From the NCBI RefSeq assembly GCF_003173715.1, contig NZ_CP029550.1, positions 4,077,501-4,141,500 on the forward strand: a DNA stretch of 64,000 nt, given 5' to 3'. The translations under genes and the position numbers were made by a program. The stretch is from Methylobacterium durans. GTDB lineage: Bacteria > Pseudomonadota > Alphaproteobacteria > Rhizobiales > Beijerinckiaceae. Positions 26,201-33,083 of the stretch are shown one piece after another; position 1 is the stretch's first letter; the number at the start of each line of letters is the position of its first letter. The notes below the pieces were generated by a model. It worked only from the letters and a program-made list of their open reading frames with translations, made no database searches and was not told the DNA's origin.

Positions 26201-26767
26201 TCAGACCGCCTGGACCTCGCGCACGTCCGGCAGGAAATGGCGGAACAGGTTCTGCACTCCGTGCCGGAGCGTCGCGGTGGAGGAGGGGCAGCCAGAGCAG
26301 GCCCCCTTCATCTCCAGGTAGACGACACCCTCCTTGTAGCCGCGGAAGGTGATGTCGCCGCCGTCGCCCGCCACGGCCGGCCGAACGCGGGTCTCGAGCA
26401 GATCCTTGATCGTCGCCACCGTGTCGGCGTCGGCCTCGTCGTAGAATTCGTCGTCGCTCTCCTCAGCGACGGAAACGCCCTCGGCGAGGACGGGCGCGCC
26501 CGACTGGAAGTGCTCCATGATGGCGCCGAGCACGGCGGGCTTCACCTGGGGCCAGCCGTCTCCGCCCTCGGCCTTGGTGACCGAGATGAAATCGTGCCCG
26601 AAATAGACGCCGGCGACGCCGGGCACGTCGAATAGGCGCTGCGCCAGCGGTGAGCGGGCGGCGGCCTCGGCATCGCGCGCCTCGAAGGTGGCCTCCGGCA
26701 GCACGACGCGGCCGGGCAAGAACTTCAGGGTGGCGGGATTCGGGGTGGCTTCGGTCTGGATGAACAT
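26201..26767 (-). CDS. nfuA: NfuA-like Fe-S cluster scaffold/carrier
   Basis: Carries Fe-S clusters to target proteins. From ATG 26767 (MFIQTEATPNPATLKF) the product has 188 residues. The N-terminal Nfu_N domain starts with that diagnostic sequence. The C-terminal NifU-like domain has the CSGCP motif (C157, C160) within MKGACSGCPSSTATL. An acidic linker (EESDDEFYDEAD) joins them. The 12 residues upstream of 26767 are basic and unlikely to be translated. A terminator follows. Confidence 0.94.
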   Translation of the reverse strand: MFIQTEATPNPATLKFLPGRVVLPEATFEARDAEAAARSPLAQRLFDVPGVAGVYFGHDFISVTKAEGGDGWPQVKPAVLGAIMEHFQSGAPVLAEGVSVAEESDDEFYDEADADTVATIKDLLETRVRPAVAGDGGDITFRGYKEGVVYLEMKGACSGCPSSTATLRHGVQNLFRHFLPDVREVQAV

Positions 26768-27023
26768 GGCTTCGTCGGATCCTCGTCCTCTGCGCCGGTT
26801 CAAGGCCGGCCGGGAACGGCGCGCGGGGCGCCCCGTCCCATGTGGACCGCCGGGCGAATTTTCTCAACGGGTCCGCTCCGCACCCGCGGGCCGAAAACTG
26901 CGCACGGGCAATCGACAAGGGGCCCCGGTTCGTGTACGGGCAGCGCCAACTCACAACAGGATGCCGAAATCCTGACGCTCGATTCCCGTCTCGGGGCGCG
27001 GGCGCAACGGCCGGAGCTTTGCC

Positions 27024-27416
27024 ATGAACATCATCCAGCAACTTGAGCAGGAAGAGGTCGCTCGTCTTGCCAAGACCATCCCGGATTTCGAGCCGGGCGA
27101 CACCGTGATCGTCAACGTCCGCGTGAAGGAAGGCGACCGCACCCGCGTGCAGGCCTACGAGGGCGTCTGCATCGCCCGGTCCGGCGGCGGCCTCAACGAG
27201 AGCTTCACCGTCCGGAAGATCTCCTACGGCGAGGGCGTCGAGCGCGTCTTCCCGGTGCATTCCCCGATGATCGACTCGATCAAGGTGGCCCGCCGCGGCA
27301 AGGTCCGCCGCGCCAAGCTCTACTACCTGCGCGATCGCCGCGGTAAGTCGGCCCGCATCGTCGAGCGCTCCGACCGTCCGGCCAAGGCCGAGAAGGCCCC
27401 CGCCGCCGCCGAGTGA
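27024..27416 (+). CDS. rplS: 50S ribosomal protein L19
   Basis: Ribosomal protein at the 30S-50S interface. 130 residues, starting [15 protein letters not shown], with [15 protein letters not shown] and the [30 protein letters not shown] core; the alanine/proline-rich tail is extra. The usual partners rpsP, rimM and trmD are not immediately upstream here; the 256 bp before it up to nfuA are noncoding and may hold its promoter. A terminator hairpin follows. Confidence 0.97.
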   Translation: MNIIQQLEQEEVARLAKTIPDFEPGDTVIVNVRVKEGDRTRVQAYEGVCIARSGGGLNESFTVRKISYGEGVERVFPVHSPMIDSIKVARRGKVRRAKLYYLRDRRGKSARIVERSDRPAKAEKAPAAAE

Positions 27417-27468
27417 CGCCTTTTTCGGGGCTGGCGTCCTCTGAAGCGCCGCTCCACCGGATTGCGAG

Positions 27469-27500
27469 AGCCCGCTGCGACCGCGTCGCGGCGGGCTTTT
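27469..27500 (+). terminator. Rho-independent terminator after rplS
   Basis: AGCCCGC (27469-27475) pairs with GCGGGCT (27491-27497), extended by further GC pairs inside, and is followed by TTT. It lies 53 bp after the rplS stop. Confidence 0.75.
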
Positions 27501-27522
27501 CCATGACGAGCCAGCCGCTCCC

Positions 27523-27849
27523 TTAATCGGCAATGCCGAGCACGACCGACAGCATCTGTCCCAGCGCCATCAAGGGCGCCGGACCAAGATGACCGATCGG
27601 CGCGCCGCATTTTTCGCGCCGCAGCGCGACGATCTTGTCGACCATGATCTGCGACGTCGTTTTCAGCCCGTTTCCGGGTGAGGGCTCCACGGTCAACCGG
27701 AAGATCGGCGCATCGCGCAGCGTGCTCGTCACAAGGCACACCAGCACGCTGTCCGTCGCATCCAGCCAATCCGATTGCACGACCACCGCCGGGCGGGGCT
27801 TGCCATAGTCGCCTGGTGCTGAGACGGTTACGAGATCGCCGCGCTTCAC
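27523..27849 (-). CDS. MazF/PemK family toxin (mRNA interferase)
   Basis: A 108-residue protein starting MKRGDLVTVSAPGDYGKPRPAVVVQSD, the MazF/PemK fold signature. SQIMVDKIVALRREK (the second conserved block) and a C-terminal helix follow. Family members cleave mRNA at short motifs. Its GTG start overlaps the TGA of the upstream antitoxin gene (GTGA), the normal antitoxin-first arrangement. The catalytic Arg/Thr region is present, so it should be active. Confidence 0.88.
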   Translation of the reverse strand: MKRGDLVTVSAPGDYGKPRPAVVVQSDWLDATDSVLVCLVTSTLRDAPIFRLTVEPSPGNGLKTTSQIMVDKIVALRREKCGAPIGHLGPAPLMALGQMLSVVLGIAD

Positions 27850-28067
27850 GGTTCGGGCCAGTCGGCAGCGCCCTCGATGAACCGGAGCGCTTCCGCCTCC
27901 TCCGGCGCGTCGCGCAGGAGTGCGGCCTGGCGCCGGGCTTCAGCCTGAAAACCTGGGGCTGCCGGATCGGGTACCCACACCCGGAGCAGCTTCATTCCCT
28001 TCCTGCGCCGGGCCTCTCGATAGCGCTGGAACTTGGTCAGGCCATCTTCGGGGGCAATGCGCGGCAT
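27846..28067 (-). CDS. MazE-family antitoxin
   Basis: 73 residues from ATG 28067 (MPRIAPEDGLTKFQRYREA), with GAGAGG five bases upstream of that ATG. The KGMKLLRVWVPDPAAPGFQAEARRQ core and acidic C-terminus are typical of the short antitoxins found with PemK-type toxins (antitoxin MazE family/DUF3018). It should bind and neutralise the toxin and repress the operon. Two palindromes immediately upstream are likely operators. ATG 28079 is an alternative start. Confidence 0.82.
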   Translation of the reverse strand: MPRIAPEDGLTKFQRYREARRRKGMKLLRVWVPDPAAPGFQAEARRQAALLRDAPEEAEALRFIEGAADWPEP

Positions 28068-28081
28068 CGTCCTCTCCATTG

Positions 28082-28093
28082 GTAGCGCGCTAC
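28082..28093. promoter_or_regulatory. Toxin-antitoxin operator 1 (palindrome)
   Basis: GTAGCGCGCTAC, a perfect 12-bp palindrome, 14 bp upstream of the antitoxin start. It is repeated 25 bp further on, suggesting two bound antitoxin dimers. Confidence 0.6.
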
Positions 28094-28105
28094 TGTAGCA
28101 TCTTT

Positions 28106-28119
28106 GGTCGCGCGCTACC
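28106..28119. promoter_or_regulatory. Toxin-antitoxin operator 2 (palindrome)
   Basis: GGTCGCGCGCTACC, a 14-bp palindrome with one mismatch. It has the same core as the site at 28082. Confidence 0.6.
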
Positions 28120-28241
28120 ACGAGAGCTCCGGACCCCAACGCTCTACGGCGCAGCGAGACCTCCTGCCAAGATTCGTTATCGTCTCGGCCGATCCGTACG
28201 GGTCACGGTGAGCGATGACGGCCGTGTCGGCCGCAACGGAA

Positions 28242-29432
28242 TCACCCCCGCCGCAGCGCCTCCAGCACCTTCGCGCCGGGCCGCCCCGTGCGCGGCATGC
28301 CGAGCTGCGCCTCGATCTCCTTGATCGCCTCGCGGGTCTTGGCGCCCACCTTGCCGTCCGGCTCGCCGACGTCGTAGCCGCGGCGGGTGAGGCGGGCTTG
28401 GAGGTCGCGGCGCTCGGCGCGGGAGAGGGGCGGGTCGTCGGTGGGCCACTCGGCCTGGATGCCGGGACGGCCGCGCAGGCGGTCCGACAGGACGGCGATG
28501 GCGAGCCCGTAGGATTCGGCGGCGTTGTACGAGTAGATCGCGTCGAAGTTCCGGGTGACGAGGAAGGCGGGGCCGTCCGCGCCCGCCGGCGCCAGGATGC
28601 CGACCGGCCCTTCCGCGGTCAGCGGCCGCCCGTCGATGCGGGTGACGCCGAGGCTCGTCCAGTGCGCCACCGGCTTCTTGTTCTTGCGGCCGGCGGCGGC
28701 CGTGTTGAAGCCGCGGGGCAGGCGGACCTCGTAGCCCCAGCCGTGCCCGTTCGACCACTTCGCCACGCGCAGGAAATTCGCGGTGGAGCCCACCGCGTCC
28801 GCCGCCGAATCGACCACGTCGCGGCGTCCGTCGCCGTCGAGGTCGACCGCGAGGCGCTGGTAGGTCGAGGGCATGAACTGGGTCTGGCCGAAGGCGCCGG
28901 CCCAGGATCCGTAGAGGCGCGAGGCCTCGATGTCGCCGCGCTCGATGATCTTGAGGGTGGCGATCAGCTCGCCGCGGAAGAAGTCGCGCCGGCGATTGCC
29001 CGAGCAGGCGAGGGTGGCCAGCGACTGCACCAGCGGCATCTTGCCGAGGTTCTTGCCGAAATTCGATTCGACCCCCCAGACCGCCGCGATCGTGTAGCGG
29101 TCGACGCCGTACTTCGCCTCGGCCGCCGCGAGCGCCTGCGCGTGCTGGCGCATGGCGGCCTTGCCGTCGTCGACCCGCTCGTCGTCGACGAGGGCCGCCA
29201 TGTAGTCCCAGATCGGCGTCTTGAACTCGGGCTGCGCCTGCGAGAGCTCGATCACCTTGTCGTCGTAGCTGATGCCGCTCGTCGCCGCCCGGAAGGTCTG
29301 GGCGGAGACGCCGGCACCGGCCGCCTGCGCCTGGATGCCGGCGAGGCAGGACTGGAAGTCGGCGCGGGCGCTTCCCGTCGCCGCGAGGCTCGCGAGGCAG
29401 AGGAGGGCGGTGGTCTTCGCGCGCGACGTCAT
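28242..29432 (-). CDS. mltB: Lytic murein transglycosylase B
   Basis: Periplasmic enzyme that cleaves peptidoglycan glycan strands with 1,6-anhydro product formation. The 396-residue precursor has a signal peptide (cleavage after about residue 24, GSARA-DF). The SLT-B catalytic domain has the acid Glu E122 in WGVESNFGK, and GAFGQTQFMPSTY and DLDGDGRRD follow. A C-terminal PG_binding_1 domain (about 330-393, DLQARLTRRGYDVGEPDG) closes it. The anhydro-muropeptides it releases are the substrates expected for the AmpG-like permease at 4.3 kb. Monocistronic. Confidence 0.94.
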   Translation of the reverse strand: MTSRAKTTALLCLASLAATGSARADFQSCLAGIQAQAAGAGVSAQTFRAATSGISYDDKVIELSQAQPEFKTPIWDYMAALVDDERVDDGKAAMRQHAQALAAAEAKYGVDRYTIAAVWGVESNFGKNLGKMPLVQSLATLACSGNRRRDFFRGELIATLKIIERGDIEASRLYGSWAGAFGQTQFMPSTYQRLAVDLDGDGRRDVVDSAADAVGSTANFLRVAKWSNGHGWGYEVRLPRGFNTAAAGRKNKKPVAHWTSLGVTRIDGRPLTAEGPVGILAPAGADGPAFLVTRNFDAIYSYNAAESYGLAIAVLSDRLRGRPGIQAEWPTDDPPLSRAERRDLQARLTRRGYDVGEPDGKVGAKTREAIKEIEAQLGMPRTGRPGAKVLEALRRG

Positions 29433-29514
29433 GGGGCGTCTCCTGGGGAATCCGAGCGATTCCCCATCTTTAAGGCGCCCTGATGGTAAACGAACCGTGA
29501 CGACGGGCCCGCGA

Positions 29515-30117
29515 TCAGGCCCAGCCGCGCTCCGCGAGCCGTGCCTCGTAGGCGTCGATCTTCGGTGCGCGCTCCAGCGTCAGGCCGATCTCGTCGAGCC
29601 CATTCAGCAGATTGTGCTTGCGGCCCTCGTCGATGTCGAAATGCAGGGTGCCGCCGTCCGGCCCCTTGATCGTCTGCGCGGCGAGATCGACCGTCAGCGT
29701 CGCGTTGGCGCCGCGCTCGGCGTCCTCGAACAGCTTCTCCAGATCCTCCGGCGAGACCACGATCGCCAGGATGCCGTTCTTGGCGCAGTTGTTGAAGAAG
29801 ATGTCCGCGAAGCTCGTCGAGATCACACAGCGGATGCCGAAATCGGCCAGCGCCCAGGGCGCGTGCTCGCGCGACGAGCCGCAGCCGAAATTGTCGCCGA
29901 CGACGAGGATCTTGGCGTCGCGATAGGCCGGCTGGTTCAGCACGAAGTCGGGGTTCTCGGAGCCGTCGTCGTGATAGCGCATCTCCGAGAACAGGCCCTT
30001 GCCGAGGCCCGTGCGCTTGATCGTCTTCAGGTACTGCTTCGGGATGATGCGGTCGGTGTCGACGTTGATGATCCGCATCGGCGCCGCGACGCCTTCGAGG
30101 GTGGTGAACTTGTCCAT
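29515..30117 (-). CDS. leuD: 3-isopropylmalate dehydratase small subunit
   Basis: Forms isopropylmalate isomerase with LeuC (leucine synthesis: 2- to 3-isopropylmalate). From ATG 30117 ([14 protein letters not shown]) the product has 200 residues, the usual length. It has [31 protein letters not shown] and [15 protein letters not shown]. The frame remains open to 30198 but that part is unconserved. leuC is not in the window, so the subunits are encoded apart, as in other Rhizobiales. Confidence 0.96.
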   Translation of the reverse strand: MDKFTTLEGVAAPMRIINVDTDRIIPKQYLKTIKRTGLGKGLFSEMRYHDDGSENPDFVLNQPAYRDAKILVVGDNFGCGSSREHAPWALADFGIRCVISTSFADIFFNNCAKNGILAIVVSPEDLEKLFEDAERGANATLTVDLAAQTIKGPDGGTLHFDIDEGRKHNLLNGLDEIGLTLERAPKIDAYEARLAERGWA

Positions 30118-30276
30118 GATCGGTGCCGTGAGGATGGGGCCGGCCGTTTCGCGAACCGGCGCGATGCCGGCTTTTAGCAGTCGGGCCGGGCGTCTCAAAG
30201 TCTCGCGAACGCGTCTCGCGATTGTCTGCGGCGCGCCCTATGCTGACGGCGAGGCATTCGACCGGGGGCCGATGCG

Positions 30277-30453
30277 ATGAGCGATCCGAGCAACACCTTC
30301 AAGAAGGCGCCGAAGCGCAAGCCGATGCGGGGCCGCAACGTCGCGGTCTCGCCGGAGATGCGCGAGGCCTACGCGAAGATGATCAAGGAGCGGGAAGAGA
30401 AGGAGGAAGCCTACAACCGGCATCTCCCGCAGGACCCGCCGCGGGGGCGCTGA
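30277..30453 (+). CDS. Small conserved-looking basic/acidic protein
   Basis: A 58-residue frame from ATG 30277 (MSDPSNTFKKAPKRKPMRGR) with a basic first third and a helical, charged second half (MREAYAKMIKEREEKEEAY), ending PPRGR. It has coherent codon use and a clear gap upstream shared with divergent leuD. No family is recognised. It is below common ORF length cut-offs and easily missed. Confidence 0.55.
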   Translation: MSDPSNTFKKAPKRKPMRGRNVAVSPEMREAYAKMIKEREEKEEAYNRHLPQDPPRGR

Positions 30454-30586
30454 AGACACGAGGGTCCGGCGGACCCGGCGTCGTGCGCTGCCGCACGCTG
30501 CCTCGCGACACGGGGCCCCATCTGCCTCGGCATCGAGGTCCGCGCCGCGTGGGGGCCGGACCGGCCCGAGAGCCAGGAGGCTCACC

Positions 30587-30876
30587 ATGTCGGCCCAGCT
30601 GATCCGTTCCGCGCTCGTCGCGACCGCCCTGACGGTCTCCGCCGGGGGCGCCATCGCCCAGAGCCGCACCGTGGCGGCCGACGTCCCGGCCGCCGCGAGC
30701 CTCGGCTATGCGGCCACCCCCTCAACGGCCAGGGCTACGCGACCGGGTCCGTCGCGCGTCCGCGGCGGGAACTCACCGTGATGGGCATGACGGGGGGCAT
30801 CGAACCGAAGGATGCCGAGACGACCGGCTCGGTCGGGCCGCGCCCGTTCGAGCGCGGCTACGTCCGGTCGCGGTAA
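30587..30876 (+). CDS. Small exported protein, frameshifted
   Basis: ATG 30587 opens a 25-residue signal peptide (MSAQLIRSALVATALTVSAG, then GAIAQS), with AGGAGG 10 bp upstream. The reading frame then changes at the C-run 30717-30721. Read as is, the frame ends at 30781 with a basic unconserved tail. Adding one C gives TPLNGQGYATGSVARPRREL, continuing through MGMTGGIEPKDAE to a TAA at 30876. The longer version (about 96 residues) reads like a normal small periplasmic protein. Function unknown. Confidence 0.5.
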
Positions 30877-30941
30877 CAGGCCCGGAGGCGTCGAGGCCAC
30901 GCGTCGCCGCGCGGCCTCCCTTGCCGCCGGTGCGGGGTGCC

Positions 30942-32228
30942 TCAGCGCTTCAGCGGGCCGGCCTCGATCACGTCCTCGACCGTGCGCAGGCCCGCGCGCG
31001 GGGAGTTGACGAGGCAGGCCATGTTGCCCGGCGGGTGCTGGTTCTTCCACATCTTGGTGTGGGCCGCCGGGATCTTGTCCCAGGGGAAGACCTCGCTCAT
31101 GCAGGGGTCGACCCGCTGGTCGAGCACGAACTGGTTGGCGGCCGAAGCCTGCTTCAGATGCGCGAAGTGCGAGCCCTGGATGCGCTTCTGGCGCATCCAG
31201 ACGTAGCGGGCGTCGAAGGTGATGTTGAAGCCGGTCGTGCCCGCGCAGAACACCACCATGCCGCCGCGCTTCACCACCAGCGCCGAGACCGGGAAGGTCG
31301 CCTCGCCCGGGTGCTCGAACACGATGTCGACGTCGTTGCCCTTGCCGGTGATGTCCCAGATCGCCTTGCCGAACTTGCGGGCTTCCTTGGTCCAGGCATG
31401 GAATTCCGGCGAGTTTACCTTCGGAAGCTGGCCCCAGCAATCGAAGTCCTTGCGGTTGATGACGCCCTTGGCCCCGAGACTCATCACGTAGTCGCGCTTC
31501 GACTCGTCCGAAATCACCGCGATGGCGTTGGCTCCGCTCGCCGCGCAGAGCTGCACGCCGAACACGCCGAGGCCGCCGGAGGCGCCCCAGATCAGCACGT
31601 TCTGGCCGGGCCGAACCGTGTGGGGCGCGTGGCCGAACAGCATGCGGTAGGCGGTGGCGAGCGTCAGCGTGTAGCAGGCCGCCTCTTCCCAGGTGAGGTG
31701 CTTCGGCCGGGCCATCAGCTGGCGGGACTGCACCCGGCAGAACTGAGCGAAGGAGCCGTCGCCGGTCTCGTAGCCCCAGATCCGCTGCGTCGGCGAGAAC
31801 ATCGGGTCGCCGCCGTTGCACTCCTCGTCGTCGCCGTCGTCCTGATTGCAGTGGACGATGACCTCGTCGCCGACCTTCCAGCGCTTCACCTTGGCGCCGA
31901 CCTTCCAGACGATGCCGGACGCGTCCGAACCCGCGATGTGGTACTCGCCCTTGTGCACGTCGAAGGGCGAGATCGGCTCGCCGAGACCCGCCCAGACGCC
32001 GTTGTAATTGACGCCGGCGGCCATGACGTAGACGAGCACTTCGTCGTCGCCGATCTCCCAGACCGGCAGCACCTCGAGTTGGTGGGATTGCTCCGGGGGC
32101 CCGTGGCGCTCCCGGCGGATCGCCCAGGCATACATCTTGGCGGGCACGTGGCCGAGGGGCGGGATCTCGCCCATCTCGTAGAGGTCCTTGACCTCGGTCC
32201 CCGCCTGCACCGCCGCACTCGCAGCCAT
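30942..32228 (-). CDS. ccr: Crotonyl-CoA carboxylase/reductase
   Basis: Reductive carboxylation of crotonyl-CoA with NADPH and CO2 to (2S)-ethylmalonyl-CoA, the key step of the ethylmalonyl-CoA pathway for C1/C2 assimilation. From ATG 32228 (MAASAAVQAGTEVKDLYEMG; GGGAGAG seven bases upstream) the product has 428 residues. It is an MDR-family protein with a GASGGLGVFGVQL Rossmann motif. It has the Ccr-specific DEVIVHCNQDDGDDEECNGG, AGSDASGIVWKVG and IVFEHPGEATFP. It is divergent from ecm with one small gene in between, so two pathway steps are clustered. Confidence 0.97.
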   Translation of the reverse strand: MAASAAVQAGTEVKDLYEMGEIPPLGHVPAKMYAWAIRRERHGPPEQSHQLEVLPVWEIGDDEVLVYVMAAGVNYNGVWAGLGEPISPFDVHKGEYHIAGSDASGIVWKVGAKVKRWKVGDEVIVHCNQDDGDDEECNGGDPMFSPTQRIWGYETGDGSFAQFCRVQSRQLMARPKHLTWEEAACYTLTLATAYRMLFGHAPHTVRPGQNVLIWGASGGLGVFGVQLCAASGANAIAVISDESKRDYVMSLGAKGVINRKDFDCWGQLPKVNSPEFHAWTKEARKFGKAIWDITGKGNDVDIVFEHPGEATFPVSALVVKRGGMVVFCAGTTGFNITFDARYVWMRQKRIQGSHFAHLKQASAANQFVLDQRVDPCMSEVFPWDKIPAAHTKMWKNQHPPGNMACLVNSPRAGLRTVEDVIEAGPLKR

Positions 32229-32582
32229 CTGAGCTCTCCCTGACATCGTCGTTGGGCCCCTATAGCGACGATGTTTCGGCACTCCAAGTGGCACCAAAGG
32301 CTAGTGCGGTGGCTGTTTCCACGAAAAAAGCGCGCCGGCTCAAGAGTGCGTCTCTTGTATACAATATTACGACTGCGGAACGCCTTCGGCCGCAAGACGA
32401 TCCGCCGGCCGGGCTGCCCGGCCACGGGCCGATCGGGCCGTATTGGCAGGTCTCGCCCCGCGACCTGCGGGGGAGGGGATGGCACCTCCGGGATGGCCGC
32501 CTCCCTCCCCCGATCCCTGTGCCGCGAATCCGACCTCGGCCAGGGGAGAGGAGGTCCGCGTGCTCCGCTGCGGAGCGGCGGC
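32229..32582. other. Gap upstream of ccr
   Basis: 354 bp with no credible gene. The part nearest ccr is AT-richer, as expected for a promoter, and contains the TTGTATACAA palindrome (32355-32364). The part beyond 32400 is GC-rich with short inverted repeats and no recognisable element. Confidence 0.5.
32355..32364. promoter_or_regulatory. Palindrome TTGTATACAA upstream of ccr
   Basis: A perfect 10-bp palindrome about 127 bp upstream of the ccr start. Its form (TNGT...ACNA) resembles operators of FadR/GntR-type regulators. In M. extorquens a TetR-type regulator, CcrR, is reported to act at a palindrome upstream of ccr; whether this is that site cannot be told. Confidence 0.35.
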
Positions 32583-32852
32583 TCAGTAGCAGCGGCGGCG
32601 CATCACGAGGTCGCCGTCCTCGTCGATGAAGCGCTTCACCCGGCAGGCTCCGTAATAGGCAGGGACGAAGCCGACGAGGCGCGGGCCGCCCCAGCCCCAG
32701 TGCCGATGGCCCCAGCGGCCGTGGCCCCAATGGCCGTGATGGTGATGGTGGTGGAAGCCGCCGGCCGCGGCCGGGGAGGCGGCGAGCGCGGCGCCGCCGA
32801 GGGCGACTGTGGCGGCGAGGAGGCGCAGGGCGCGGGTCACGGTGAGTGTCAT
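32583..32852 (-). CDS. Small exported His/Trp/Gly-rich protein
   Basis: 89 residues with a clear signal peptide (cleavage near ASPAAA-GG, residue 30). The mature part starts with six consecutive histidines (H34-H39), runs through GHWGHGRWGHRHWGWGG and ends ACRVKRFIDEDGDLVMRRRCY with two cysteines. The composition suggests metal binding in the periplasm, but no family function is known. It lies between ccr and ecm and may be a separate transcript. Confidence 0.6.
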   Translation of the reverse strand: MTLTVTRALRLLAATVALGGAALAASPAAAGGFHHHHHHGHWGHGRWGHRHWGWGGPRLVGFVPAYYGACRVKRFIDEDGDLVMRRRCY

Positions 32853-33083
32853 GGGATCGGCTCCGGTCTCGGGGCCGTCCAGCGCGGCCCTCGAGACGTT
32901 GGTCGCCGCGGGGCCAAATCCGGTTCAGACCCTGGGTGAATTTTTCTCGAAACCCGTCGGCGCCTTCCCACCCGTCTCGGACCTTCGGGGCGGATGACGG
33001 GGGCGGCGCCCTCGGCTACGGTGGCGGAAAGGCGCGTCACGCGTATGCCGCGCCACGGTCTCAGGGAATCGGAGTACGAGCGG

